DNA of 45,792 nucleotides from positions 1 to 45,792 of the forward strand of contig JAQTXH010000011.1 in the NCBI GenBank assembly GCA_028688905.1, written 5' to 3'. Of the stretch, positions 36,460-45,631 are shown one piece after another. This DNA is from Acidiphilium sp. Lineage in GTDB: Bacteria; Pseudomonadota; Alphaproteobacteria; Acetobacterales; Acetobacteraceae. The position numbers and the translations under genes were made by a program. Position 1 is the first letter of the stretch. Every line of letters starts with the position of its first letter. The notes under the pieces were generated by a model. The model had not been told where the DNA came from. It saw only the letters and a program-made list of their open reading frames with translations, and ran no database searches.

Positions 36460-36903
36460 TCATCGGCCATGCCGCCTCGTTTGCTTCCGCTGCTCCATGT
36501 GATCCCGCCAATCTGGGCCTCGTTGACCGACCTGATGCCAGAATTCCGCCTCGGACTGGCGATTGACCACCGGGCGACGGGCCACCCTGGCCAGAAGTTC
36601 CGCCACCTCCGCGCCGATACGGGCAACACGCGCCAATGCCCCGCCAAACCGGGCAGAATCTCGGCGAACGCCCGCGCAACCCGACGGCTCATTCCCCTCT
36701 CAGCCAGCATCGACGGCTGATCCCGGACATCCACGCGCACTTTCGTTTTCAGGTGAACCCTCTGCATCGCCTGGACCGCGCCACGCCGCAGGCCAACGGC
36801 ACGATCGATCAATGCCAGCGCCGCCTCTTTATCAGGCGCTTGAGCAAAATTGCGGATGATGTTGTTCAACAGACCACCGCGCCCAATCTCGCGCCGGTCG
36901 CCC
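36460..36903 (-). pseudogene. Frameshifted remnant of an unidentified gene
   Basis: One frame reads LLNNIIRNFAQAPDKEAAL, then IDRAVGLRRGAVQAMQRV and onward to SRRVARAFAEILP. It continues sensibly in a second frame as RFGGALARVARIGAEVAELL, and ends KQTRRHGR with a stop at 36460-36462. Joining the two frames near 36620 gives a smooth protein of about 145 residues, so a frameshift is likely. I do not recognise the family. The adjoining VirB9 piece suggests plasmid or integrative-element origin. Confidence 0.5.
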
Positions 36904-36904
36904 A

Positions 36905-37060
36905 GCGGCCGCCAAATGCAGGCTGTCCGTCTCGGCCACCGAGGTCACCGTCTCATCCGGCGCGAAGCTCACCACCATCGTCGCGCCGACGATGGTCGAT
37001 AAATGCACCACCTGGCCCGGGTTGTAGACGGATAGCGAAACGTCGTGGGCCTTGAAAGTA
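36905..37060 (-). pseudogene. VirB9/CagX fragment from a conjugation system
   Basis: An internal frame without start codon reads ITFKAHDVSLSVYNPGQ, then VVHLSTIVGATMVVSFAPDE and VTSVAETDSLHLAAA. This matches the N-terminal beta-domain of VirB9, an outer-membrane-core component of type IV secretion systems. It is open at the 5' side only to a TAG just upstream, and it runs into unrelated sequence at about 36903. It is a scar of a lost conjugative element; no other vir gene is seen. The bases 37061-37215 are AT-rich and lead into the ClC gene. Confidence 0.65.
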
Positions 37061-37215
37061 ATGCTCTATTCGGGCTTAAAAATATTAACGTGCAAAAATA
37101 CGTGTAACTTTTGCGATATCGTATGATCATGTTCCGGGTCGATGCTTTGTGTGACGCGCCAACGCGCCAAGCGGAATTTTTCTGAACATTTTTGCATTGA
37201 AGGAGACAAATCGCA

Positions 37216-38517
37216 GTGAAAGCGGCGAAGCGAAATCTGATTTTTGTTATAGCCGCGATTATAACCGGGCTGATCTCGATTGCGTTCGGAATCGGAGTGA
37301 CGCGCGCCAGCGCCCTCTTCGCCCACGTCACCACCCATCGGCTGTGGCTGACGCTGCTGCTATGCCCGATCGGGTTGGCCGGGATTGTGTTCTTGACCCG
37401 CACGGTGTTTCCCGGCGCGCAAGGGTCGGGCATCCCACAAGCGATGGCTGCCTTGTCGATGGAGAACCCGACAGACATCGACACCGTGCTGTCGGTGCGT
37501 ATCGCCGTGGGTAAATTTCTGCTGACCCTTGCCGGTTTCGCGGTAGGAGCCTCGATCGGCAAGGAAGGCCCAACCGTACAGATCGGCTGTGCCGCGATGA
37601 ATATTTGTGGCCGGCTCGGATTGGAGCGTAGCCACGCCCTTCAACGCTTGCTGATCCTGGCCGGCGGGGCGGCGGGCATTACCTGCGCGTTCAACGCGCC
37701 GATCGCCGGCATCTTGTTCGCGATCGAGGAGATGGTCGGCAGCTTTGACGATCGTCTGGCACGCTCGATTATCCTCGCCGCCTTTGCGAGCGGGATCACG
37801 CTTCTGCTTCTGCTCGGCTACCAGCCCTATTTTGGCTTCTCTCATGCCACAATGCCGCTTGGGCTAATCTGGCTGCTCGTCCCGCTTTGCGCGGTGATCG
37901 GGGGAGTCACGGGTGGTGCATTTGCACAAGTGCTGGTTACCCCAGCGCGGTTCATGCCAGGGCCAGTCAACCGTCTTGCAAAACATCACCCCGTTGGGTT
38001 CGCGTTGCTGTGCGGCTTTGTACTGGCAGGACTTGGCCTGATTTCACACGGGCAGGTCTTCGATGCGAGCTACGGCGAGGCGCGTGAGGCACTGACCAAG
38101 GGAGTGCTGCCGCCATTCGACTTCGCGCCGCTTAAGTTCCTCGCGACACTCGTTTCCTATCTTTCAGGAATTCCGGGAGGTATTTTTGCTCCCTCACTGG
38201 CGGTAGGCGTGGGTGTTGGTACGATATTCAGCCACTTGGTGCCAGGTGCCCCGGTGACTGCCTTCGCGATGGTAGGGATGGCAGGCTATTTCTCGGGCGT
38301 GGTTCAATCGCCATTGACCGCAACCGCGATCGTTATCGAGATGACCAGCAACCCAACAATGACTGTCCCGGTTGGCATCGCCGCGATCCTTGGCACGATG
38401 GCTTCGCGACTGGTCTGCAAGGAACCTGTTTATCACGCCATGGCACATCAGTTCCTTCGCGTCGTCGAACATAAACCGATCGCTCAACCGAATACGGCAG
38501 GCGTCAGTCCGGAATAG
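37216..38517 (+). CDS. ClC-family chloride/proton antiporter
   Basis: This 433-residue membrane protein of the voltage-gated chloride channel family has selectivity motifs GSGIP (70-74), GKEGP (115-119, gating Glu117) and SGIPGGIFAPSLAVG. It also has AIEE with Glu172 at the internal proton-transfer position, and a Tyr in KEPVYHAM matching the central-ion Tyr. Keeping both glutamates argues for Cl-/H+ exchange rather than a channel. In enteric bacteria such antiporters support acid resistance by balancing charge during decarboxylation. The start is a GTG at 37216 with AAGGAGAC upstream. There are no C-terminal CBS domains. Confidence 0.93.
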   Translation: MKAAKRNLIFVIAAIITGLISIAFGIGVTRASALFAHVTTHRLWLTLLLCPIGLAGIVFLTRTVFPGAQGSGIPQAMAALSMENPTDIDTVLSVRIAVGKFLLTLAGFAVGASIGKEGPTVQIGCAAMNICGRLGLERSHALQRLLILAGGAAGITCAFNAPIAGILFAIEEMVGSFDDRLARSIILAAFASGITLLLLLGYQPYFGFSHATMPLGLIWLLVPLCAVIGGVTGGAFAQVLVTPARFMPGPVNRLAKHHPVGFALLCGFVLAGLGLISHGQVFDASYGEAREALTKGVLPPFDFAPLKFLATLVSYLSGIPGGIFAPSLAVGVGVGTIFSHLVPGAPVTAFAMVGMAGYFSGVVQSPLTATAIVIEMTSNPTMTVPVGIAAILGTMASRLVCKEPVYHAMAHQFLRVVEHKPIAQPNTAGVSPE

Positions 38518-38598
38518 AAATCAACTCCCTTTTTAGGACACCAAATCGTTACTCATGCTGTGGCGCGAACGGCATACTTCCACAGCCTGAGGCCGTAG

Positions 38599-38733
38599 AC
38601 CTCTGAGATCAATCGTTCAATCCGCAATCGGATTGAGGTCAGCAACGCCAACCGCATCTACAACAATGACGCAACCGGCAACCGGGGACACTCGTTCGTC
38701 CATTACCGAGTGGTGCCGCAATATAATATCTGA
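38599..38733 (+). other. Possible 3' remnant of an unknown gene
   Basis: A frame without start codon, open from after a TAG at 38596-38598, reads EINRSIRNRIEVSNANRIYN, then NDATGNRGHSFVHYRVVPQ, and ends at TGA 38731-38733. The codons look like real coding DNA. It overlaps the 3' end of cydC on the other strand by about 30 bases. I do not recognise it, and it may be chance. No other gene is seen in 38518-38702. Confidence 0.25.
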
Positions 38734-40439
38734 GGCAAGGTGGCTCCTGCGACAGCGGTGGATTGGAGTGGCGGCGGGGTGCCGAGTATGCGGCCATGGC
38801 TCAGCACGATGACGCGATCGACGATGGTCAGGCTTTGCGGGCGGTGGGTGATCAGCAGCGTGGTGCGGCCTTGCATCAGGGTTTCCAGTGCTGCCAGCAC
38901 TTCGTGTTCGGAAACCGCGTCGAGGCCTTCGGTGGGTTCGTCGAGGATCAGGATCGGGGTATCCTTGAGGAAGGCGCGGGCGATGGCGACACGGCGGGCC
39001 TGTCCGCCTGACAGCCGGGTTCCGGTTTCGCCCACGAAGGTATCGAGGCCGTTAGGCAGGGCGAGGATTTCATCGAAAATATTGGCTTGGCGCAGAGCGC
39101 GACACAAATCGGCGTCGCTTGCGCCGGGTCGGGCGAGCAGAAGATTTTGCCGGATGCTGGTGTTGAACAGATAGGTCTGTTGCGCCACCACGGCGCACCA
39201 GGCGCGCACGGTTTCGCCCCGCAGGTCGCGCAGCGCGACGTCGCCGATTTCGACGGTGCCGTCCTGATAATCCCAGAAGCGCAGCAGAACGTTGAGCAGG
39301 CTGGTCTTGCCCGAACCGGTGGCACCGACAATGCCGAGGCGACCACCCTGGGGGATGTCGATGTCGATACCGTCGAGTGCCCAGGGGGCGTCGGGGGCAT
39401 AGCGCATCCGCAGGCCGCGGATGCGCAGATCGAATGTGGCGGGCATTGGGGCTTCGTGGGAGGGTTCGACAACCTCCGGCGTGGTATCGATGATTTCGAA
39501 AATCCGCCGTGCCGCGGCCAGGGTTTCACCGAGCGCCTGGAAGGCGTTGGGCAATGTGGTGACGGCCTCGAAACTGCCGAGCACGAACAGGGCGATCATC
39601 GCGAGGTCGGGGCCGCTGATGGTAGCGTGGGCGACCAGCGGGATCGTGATCACCAGAGCCAGCCCCAGGCTGAGATTGGCAATCAGGCTGGACAGGCCAG
39701 CCGACTGGGCGCTGATCCGGGCTTGGCGGCGCTGCTGGGTGATCAGATCCCGGCTGAGACCATCGATGGCCGCGGCGTGGTTTGCGGCCGCCTGATAGAC
39801 GCGCAGTTCACCTAGGCCACGCACCGCGTCGGCGATTCCTGAGCGCAAATCGGCGCGGATCGCGACCGCACGCTGGCCCGGCCGGCGCGCCAGGCGCTGG
39901 GTGGCCAGCGGCAGAACGATGCCGGCGAGGATCAGGCCGGCGAGATCGACCAGCGCGACATCGAGGCTGAAGACGGTCATGAAGGCAAAAATCAGCAGCA
40001 CCGTGATCGCCGCCGCCGCCGTGGGCACCAGGACGCGCAGGTAGAGATTGTCGAGACTGTCGATGTCGGCGCGGATGCGGCTGAGCAGATCGCCGCCGCG
40101 ATAATATTGCAGACGCGCCGGGGCGAGCGGTTCGAGATGCTGGTAGAACCAGACCCGGAGCGCCGACAGCAGCCGCAAGGTTGCCTCGTGGGTAACGAGG
40201 CGTTCGGCGTAGCGGCCGCCGGTGCGCAGAACGGCCAGCGCGCGGATTCCGGCGGCGGGAGTGAAGTATTCGATCAACTGACCGCTCAGGCCGGACAGCG
40301 CCATGGCGGTGATGAACCAGCCGGCCAGGGCCAGCAGGCCGACATTGGCGAGGATGACGACGATGGCGAGGCCGATCCCCGCGAGCATCCAGAGCGTGTA
40401 GGGGCGGAACAGCCTGAGCAGGCGCAGCAGATCTTTCAT
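38703..40439 (-). CDS. cydC: Thiol/heme-related ABC exporter subunit CydC
   Basis: This 578-residue ABC half-transporter has six transmembrane helices in about residues 1-310 and a nucleotide-binding domain with Walker A GATGSGKTS, signature LSGGQARRVAIARA, Walker B LILDEPTEG and switch His in THR. With CydD it forms the heterodimeric exporter of cysteine and glutathione needed to assemble cytochrome bd. The start overlaps the cydD stop by 4 bases. It is the last gene of the cyd operon. Confidence 0.94.
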   Translation of the reverse strand: MKDLLRLLRLFRPYTLWMLAGIGLAIVVILANVGLLALAGWFITAMALSGLSGQLIEYFTPAAGIRALAVLRTGGRYAERLVTHEATLRLLSALRVWFYQHLEPLAPARLQYYRGGDLLSRIRADIDSLDNLYLRVLVPTAAAAITVLLIFAFMTVFSLDVALVDLAGLILAGIVLPLATQRLARRPGQRAVAIRADLRSGIADAVRGLGELRVYQAAANHAAAIDGLSRDLITQQRRQARISAQSAGLSSLIANLSLGLALVITIPLVAHATISGPDLAMIALFVLGSFEAVTTLPNAFQALGETLAAARRIFEIIDTTPEVVEPSHEAPMPATFDLRIRGLRMRYAPDAPWALDGIDIDIPQGGRLGIVGATGSGKTSLLNVLLRFWDYQDGTVEIGDVALRDLRGETVRAWCAVVAQQTYLFNTSIRQNLLLARPGASDADLCRALRQANIFDEILALPNGLDTFVGETGTRLSGGQARRVAIARAFLKDTPILILDEPTEGLDAVSEHEVLAALETLMQGRTTLLITHRPQSLTIVDRVIVLSHGRILGTPPPLQSTAVAGATLPQILYCGTTR

Positions 40440-42214
40440 GCGCCGGCTTCCTGATAGAGTGCGCTCATGCCGGCATACCGGCCGCCGCGTTCGAGCAGGG
40501 AGGCATGGTTGCCCGCCTCAACGATGCGGCCATGGTCGAGCACCAGGATGCGGTCGGCACGGCGCACCGTGTCGAGATGATGGGCGATGACCAGCATGGC
40601 GCGGTTGCGCCCGAGGTGTTCGACCGAGGCGGTGATCAGGGCTGAGGTTTCGGGATCGAGGCTGGCGCTGGCCTCGTCCAGCACGATCAGGTCGGCATTT
40701 TTGAGAAAGGCACGGGCCAGGGCGATCCGCTGGATTTCGCCGCCCGACAGGCCCTGGCCCCGATCGCCCAGAACGGTGTCGTAGCCGTGCGGGAGTTTGC
40801 TGATGAATTCATCGGCATTGGCCAGGGTTGCGGCCGCGCGCACCGCTCGAACGTCAACCGAAAGCCCGAGCCGGATGTTGTCGATCACGCTGGCGTGGAA
40901 CAGCGTGGGGCGCTGGGGCAGCCACGCCACCCGCTGCAACCAGAAATCATCCGGAATGTCGCGCAGATCGGCGCCATTGATGCTGATGCGCCCGGTCTGG
41001 GGCCGGAGGAAGCCGAGCAGCAACTGGCTGATCGTGGTCTTGCCGGCACCGCTTGGCCCAACCAGGGCGACGCGCTCGCCGCGCGCCAAGGTGAAGTTGA
41101 TGTCGTGGAGCACGGTCTCGCCGGGTTCATAGGCGAAACCGACGTGTTCGAAGCCGATGTGCAGTGCCGGGATTTCGGGCGGGGTGGGGCGTGCGGGATT
41201 GCGGGCGGGGTTGCGCGGGGGCAGCGGGGTGTCGAGAATTTTGACGATCTGTTCGGAGGCACCGATTGCCTCCATCCGTGCGTGATACTGGGTGCCCATG
41301 CTGCGCAGCGGCCGGTAGAATTCGGGGGCCAGCAGCAGGACGAAGAATCCCGGCAGAAACCGCATGTCGCGGTAATACAGCGTGAAGCCAATGAACACCG
41401 CGACCATGGCGACGCTGACGGTCGCGAAGAACTCGAGGATCAACGACGACAGGAAGGCGACGCGCAACACGGCCATGGTGTCCTGCCGGTAGTCGTCGGA
41501 GATCTGGGCGATCACTTTGGCTTCGGCGCGGCTGGCGCTGAACAGTTTGAGGGTGGTCAGCCCCTCGATCGCATCGAAAAAATAGGCACTCATGCGGGCG
41601 AGCTTGCGCCATTGCCGCTGGTTGAGCCGTTCGGCCCCCTTGCCCACCAGGATCATAAAAAACGGGATCAGCGGGGCGGTGATCAGCATGATAATACCGG
41701 CCACCCAGTAAGCGGGGAACACGAACACCAGGATCGCCAGGGGGATGAACACCGCCAGGGCCATTTGCGGCAGATAATTGCCGTAGTATTTCTCCAGCGC
41801 TTCGACGCTGTCGATCAGCGCGGTGGTGAGATCGCCGGTGCGCTGCTGGCGGGTCCAGGCCGGGCCAAGTGCGGCCATATGGGTGTAGAGTTGCTTGCGG
41901 ATGTCGAGCTTGACGCGGGCGACCGCCTCGAATGCGATGACGTCGGTCAGCGCTGTCACGATGGTGCGAGCGGCGAAAACGCCGAGAAGTTCCCATAGCC
42001 AGGGCCGGACGAAATCGAGGCCATGACCCTCGATGGCGACGGCATTGACGATGAGGGCGAGCAGCCAAGCCTGGAGAATGAGCAGCAGGCCACCGAATGC
42101 GCCGACCCCGACGCTTGCGGTCAGCGGGATGCGGACCCGGACGGCATAGCCCCGCAGCCAAGCATCGAGGGCCTTGCCGGTGGCGCGCGATAAGGGAGCT
42201 GAAGGTTCAGCCAT
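40436..42214 (-). CDS. cydD: Thiol/heme-related ABC exporter subunit CydD
   Basis: This 592-residue ABC half-transporter is the partner of CydC. It has membrane helices in about 25-330 with the CydD-typical LAPEFYRPLRSMGTQYHARM loop. The nucleotide-binding domain has GPSGAGKTT, LSGGEIQRIALARAFL, LIVLDEASASLD and an AHH switch. The family exports reductant to the periplasm and is required for bd oxidase maturation. It starts 96 bases after cydB and overlaps cydC. Confidence 0.94.
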   Translation of the reverse strand: MAEPSAPLSRATGKALDAWLRGYAVRVRIPLTASVGVGAFGGLLLILQAWLLALIVNAVAIEGHGLDFVRPWLWELLGVFAARTIVTALTDVIAFEAVARVKLDIRKQLYTHMAALGPAWTRQQRTGDLTTALIDSVEALEKYYGNYLPQMALAVFIPLAILVFVFPAYWVAGIIMLITAPLIPFFMILVGKGAERLNQRQWRKLARMSAYFFDAIEGLTTLKLFSASRAEAKVIAQISDDYRQDTMAVLRVAFLSSLILEFFATVSVAMVAVFIGFTLYYRDMRFLPGFFVLLLAPEFYRPLRSMGTQYHARMEAIGASEQIVKILDTPLPPRNPARNPARPTPPEIPALHIGFEHVGFAYEPGETVLHDINFTLARGERVALVGPSGAGKTTISQLLLGFLRPQTGRISINGADLRDIPDDFWLQRVAWLPQRPTLFHASVIDNIRLGLSVDVRAVRAAATLANADEFISKLPHGYDTVLGDRGQGLSGGEIQRIALARAFLKNADLIVLDEASASLDPETSALITASVEHLGRNRAMLVIAHHLDTVRRADRILVLDHGRIVEAGNHASLLERGGRYAGMSALYQEAGA

Positions 42215-42310
42215 CGGTCAGGTCAGCGCCGCGACGGCGGTTTGCCGCCAGAACAGCCGATTGCCGTGTCTTGCAGGTTGTGCCGCCGCCCGAACCCGAC
42301 GCTGACCCGA

Positions 42311-43366
42311 TCAGTGGTCATAGGCCGCCAGCTTGGTAATGCGCGCCCGGAATACCCATATCTGATACCAGTTGTACATCAGCATCACCGGGAAAAACCC
42401 CGCCATCGCGAGGGTGAACGTGATGATCGAAACCTGGGGCGTCGCCCCGGCATAGATCGTCCAGGTGCCCGGCACCATCCAGGGATACATCGTCGCCATC
42501 ATGCCGACCGCCATGAAGGCGATCGCCAGATTGAGCCAGAGAATCGCGGCGAGGTCGTGGTCGCGCGCCGAGGCGAGACGCATCTTGACGATGGCAAACA
42601 CCACGACAATCCCGGCCAGACCCCATACCCAGAAATGCGGGCCGAACCATTTGCTCGAAACCCAGGGGAAAATGGCACTGCTGACCACGAGGGTGATCGC
42701 CACGGCGGCCAACGCCATATAGAAGGCGACGTTGGTCCATTTCGCCGCGTGCTGGCGGATCGGTTCGCTCGGCTCGAAGCGCGCGCGGACGAACAACCCC
42801 CCCGCCAGCGAGACCGCGATGACCGCGGCAACCCCGGTCCACACGCTGAACGGGGTGATGAAGCGCAACGCGCCACCGACATAGGTCGGCACCTGATCGG
42901 GAACATCGGTCAGGGGAAAACCGAGCAGGGTGGCTCCCACCGCCATGCCGCCGAAGAAGGTGGTGGCGAGGCTGGACAGCCCGAACGCCCAGTCGCTGAA
43001 GCGCTGGTAGCGTTTCTCGGCCAGATGACGCAGTTCCAGCGCCGCCGCGCGGGTGATGATCCCCCACAGGGCAAGGGCGAGCGGCACCATCAGGTAAGTG
43101 AACAGCGAGCCATAGACGAACGGGAACGTGCCGAACAGAACGCCACCCGCCACGATCAGCCAGGTTTCATTGGCATCCCAGGTGCCGGCCATCGCCGACA
43201 TGATCGCGCCGCGTTCGTCTTCGTCGGACACGAACAGCGAAAAAATCCCGGCACCGAGATCGGCACCATCGAGAATGACATAGAGCAGAATGCAGAGGCC
43301 GAGCGACAGCCACCATATGAAGGTGAGCATGTGCTGGACTTGAGTGAGGGCGTTCAGGGGTGCCAT
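42311..43366 (-). CDS. cydB: Cytochrome bd ubiquinol oxidase subunit II
   Basis: About 351 residues with eight or more hydrophobic helices. The N-terminal motif WWLSLGLCILLYVILDGADLGAGI is the CydB hallmark. WDANETWLIVAGGVLFGTFP and the C-terminal MLMYNWYQIWVFR are also typical. It is the structural partner of CydA. The shorter N-terminus before the motif fits the cyanide-insensitive type found in alphaproteobacteria. I chose the ATG at 43366. It starts 49 bases after cydA. Confidence 0.95.
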   Translation of the reverse strand: MAPLNALTQVQHMLTFIWWLSLGLCILLYVILDGADLGAGIFSLFVSDEDERGAIMSAMAGTWDANETWLIVAGGVLFGTFPFVYGSLFTYLMVPLALALWGIITRAAALELRHLAEKRYQRFSDWAFGLSSLATTFFGGMAVGATLLGFPLTDVPDQVPTYVGGALRFITPFSVWTGVAAVIAVSLAGGLFVRARFEPSEPIRQHAAKWTNVAFYMALAAVAITLVVSSAIFPWVSSKWFGPHFWVWGLAGIVVVFAIVKMRLASARDHDLAAILWLNLAIAFMAVGMMATMYPWMVPGTWTIYAGATPQVSIITFTLAMAGFFPVMLMYNWYQIWVFRARITKLAAYDH

Positions 43367-43415
43367 GAGTACGGGTCTTTCATCGGGCGACCGTTTTGGG
43401 ATTAGGCTCGTGGGA

Positions 43416-44858
43416 TTAGGCGGGGCGCAGATATTCGGGCTTGGCCGGTTCGTGCGGGGCGGGTTCTTCGAGATGGCCAAGGGTTTGATGGCCCTCATGA
43501 GCGATCGGGCTGGTCATGTCGGGGCCTTTGCGGATGAGTTTGGCGATGAAATAGGCAGCACCGCCCAGAACCATCAGCTCGAACGCCATATAGCCGACCA
43601 ACCAGAACAGTTCGAGCGGCACCGACATGTGGCTGACCCCGGCGGCGGTGCGCATCAAGCCGTAAACCACCCAGGGCTGGCGCGCGATTTCGCGTGTCCA
43701 CCAACCGGTCCACACCGCCGCGTAGGGCAGAAAGGCGCTGAACACCAACGTCCGCAGGAACCATTTGTTGCCGGCGATCGCCTTGACGGCAAGCCGCCCG
43801 CGGATCGCCAGCCACACGCCCCAAACCGCGACAAGCGACAGAAACATGCCAATCGCGACCATGATCCGGAAGGAATAGAACGGAATGACCACCGGCGGGC
43901 GATCCTGCGGCTTGATGCTGTCCAGCCCCGGAACCTTGCCGCTCCAGGTGCGGGTCTCCAGCACGCTGAGCACATGCGGAATCGTGATCGCGAAGGCATT
44001 GCCATCACCCTTGGCATTCGGCCACGCGACGACATGCCAGCCGGTGTTGACGCTGCCGTCCTTGTTGTAGGTGTGGTAGTGACCTTCCATCGAGGCCAGG
44101 GCCGCGGGTTGGTCATGCGAAATGACCTCGCCGAGACCGTCACCCAGATAGACCTGCAACGGGGCGATCACGATCAGGGCCAGCATGGCGTATTTCAGGG
44201 GACGCTGGAACATGGCGATGTGGCGCTGTTTCAGGATGAACCAGGCGGAAACAGCGGCCACGAAGAACAGCGCCAGTTCGAAGCTGGCGATGAGCATGTG
44301 GGGAAAGCCCAGCATCACGTCCGGGTTCAAAATCGCGGCGAACCAGTCGGTCACCTGAAACACGCCGTTCTTGAGCGCGACTCCGGTGGGCGTCTGCATC
44401 CAGGAATTGGCAACCAGAATCCACATCGCCGACAATGCCGATGACAGCGCGACATTGAACGTCGCGAACAGGTGCATTTTCTTGTTGATCTTGCCCCAGC
44501 CGAAAATCATCAACCCGATGAAACCGGCCTCGTACATGAAGGCGGTGATCGTCTCGTAGCCGAGAACCTGGCCGAAGAACGGCCCCGCGGCCTGCGAGAA
44601 CGGCCCGTACAGAATGCCGAAGGCCATTTCCATCGTGATGCCGGTGGCGACGCCCGCGCCAAAATTGACGATGAACAGTTTTTCGAAAAACCGGGTCAGC
44701 CGATACCAGTGCTCGTCGTTGGTTCGCATCCAGCGCCATTCGAAAAAGAACAGCGCGACCGCGAGACCGATCGTCAACGGCGGATACAGGATATGGAAAC
44801 TGGTGATCCACGCGAAATCGAGCCGCGACAACAATACTGGTAACGAATTCTCCAACAT
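43416..44858 (-). CDS. cydA: Cytochrome bd ubiquinol oxidase subunit I
   Basis: This 480-residue heme-bearing subunit reduces O2 with quinol. A heme ligand His is seen in SFHILYPPLTIGLA (His22), with a second in GFPHMLIASFELALFF, and the Met ligand in FYSFRIMVAIGMF. The quinol-binding Q loop is short (about YLGDGLGEVISHDQPAALAS), which is the cyanide-insensitive-oxidase-like type rather than the long-loop E. coli type. The ATG at 44858 is 71 bases after the upstream regulator gene, which is on the same strand. Confidence 0.96.
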   Translation of the reverse strand: MLENSLPVLLSRLDFAWITSFHILYPPLTIGLAVALFFFEWRWMRTNDEHWYRLTRFFEKLFIVNFGAGVATGITMEMAFGILYGPFSQAAGPFFGQVLGYETITAFMYEAGFIGLMIFGWGKINKKMHLFATFNVALSSALSAMWILVANSWMQTPTGVALKNGVFQVTDWFAAILNPDVMLGFPHMLIASFELALFFVAAVSAWFILKQRHIAMFQRPLKYAMLALIVIAPLQVYLGDGLGEVISHDQPAALASMEGHYHTYNKDGSVNTGWHVVAWPNAKGDGNAFAITIPHVLSVLETRTWSGKVPGLDSIKPQDRPPVVIPFYSFRIMVAIGMFLSLVAVWGVWLAIRGRLAVKAIAGNKWFLRTLVFSAFLPYAAVWTGWWTREIARQPWVVYGLMRTAAGVSHMSVPLELFWLVGYMAFELMVLGGAAYFIAKLIRKGPDMTSPIAHEGHQTLGHLEEPAPHEPAKPEYLRPA

Positions 44859-44929
44859 GGACGTTTCTTTCGCGTTATTGGATGGGTTTGGTCTTCAGAA
44901 CGAAGTCGAAATTTCAGGGTTGCAGCGGA

Positions 44930-45520
44930 TCATGCGTCCTGCTCCGCCGCGCTGGTCGTGTTGTGACGTTCGCCTTTTCCGATCAGCGGCATGCGGTTCT
45001 TCAGCCCGAGCAGAGCGACCACCCGCCCGCCCAGCTTCAGCAGCTTGATCAGATCGGCGGTATCGAGCTTCTGGACATCCTCGGACCACCGCATCAAAAG
45101 CTCGATCAGGTCGTGCATCTCCCGCAATCGCAGCTGCGCGTGCCGATCGCTGTCGGTTTCCGCCGGTTCCATGATGAGTTCGCGCAGCACGGTCAACGTA
45201 GGGTCGATCTCGCGCCGGCGGCGCTCCTCGGCCAGTGTCCGCACGATCTGCCAGATGTCGCCCAGTGTCGAAAAATGCTCGCGCCGGTCGCCCGGAAGAT
45301 GCTGCAACCGCACCAGCCGCCAGGATTGCAATTCCTTCAGCCCCATCGAGACATTCGAGCGCGAAAATCTCAGCTCGTCGGCGATTTCATCGGCCGGCAA
45401 CGCGCGATCGGACAAATAGAGCAGCGCATAGATCTGCCCGACGGTGCGGTTGATGCCCCAACGGCTGCCCATTTCACCAAAGTGAAGGGTGAAAGCCTCG
45501 GTAAGCGGAGATAGTGCCAT
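44930..45520 (-). CDS. GbsR/MarR-type transcriptional regulator
   Basis: This 196-residue winged-helix regulator begins FGEMGSRWGINRTVGQIYALLYLSDRALP and continues with ADEIADELRFSRSNVSMGLKELQSWRLVRLQ, the recognition helix region of GbsR-like MarR proteins. A long helical C-terminal half (RLREMHDLIELLMRWSEDVQ) probably forms the dimer. Being first in line with cydABDC on the same strand, it may control bd oxidase synthesis. The effector is unknown. A 12-base palindrome lies between its likely promoter and the ATG. Confidence 0.85.
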   Translation of the reverse strand: MALSPLTEAFTLHFGEMGSRWGINRTVGQIYALLYLSDRALPADEIADELRFSRSNVSMGLKELQSWRLVRLQHLPGDRREHFSTLGDIWQIVRTLAEERRRREIDPTLTVLRELIMEPAETDSDRHAQLRLREMHDLIELLMRWSEDVQKLDTADLIKLLKLGGRVVALLGLKNRMPLIGKGERHNTTSAAEQDA

Positions 45521-45532
45521 GTTCCGAATTTC

Positions 45533-45577
45533 CAGGAATTCCTGAACTTAAGATCATGGCAGAAACTTACTTGTCAA
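45533..45577 (-). promoter_or_regulatory. Candidate promoter and operator of the cyd regulator
   Basis: On the minus strand a consensus -35 TTGACA (45572-45577) is followed after 18 bases by a weak -10-like TCTTAA (45548-45553). Between that and the ATG is a perfect 12-base palindrome, CAGGAATTCCTG (45533-45544). The palindrome is well placed for autoregulation by the GbsR/MarR protein. Confidence 0.5.
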
Positions 45578-45631
45578 CCCTCCGGTCGCCGTGACCCGCT
45601 TCTGGCCCGTCAGCAACGGCGGCGGCTCCGG

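Noticed and set aside
37080-37215. Possible fluoride riboswitch upstream of the ClC gene
   Set aside because: The conserved riboswitch core could not be found, and the protein has chloride-type motifs (GSGIP, GKEGP), not those of fluoride exporters.
36969-37562. Minus-strand open frame across the clc start
   Set aside because: Most of it is antisense to clc, and the remainder is another frame of the VirB9 fragment.
40787-41998. Long plus-strand open frame opposite cydD
   Set aside because: Rich in Gly, His, Gln and Asp with no recognisable domain; shadow of the ABC exporter gene.
42242-43405. Long plus-strand open frame opposite cydB
   Set aside because: Very rich in charged residues and Gly; no domain; shadow of a certain membrane protein gene.
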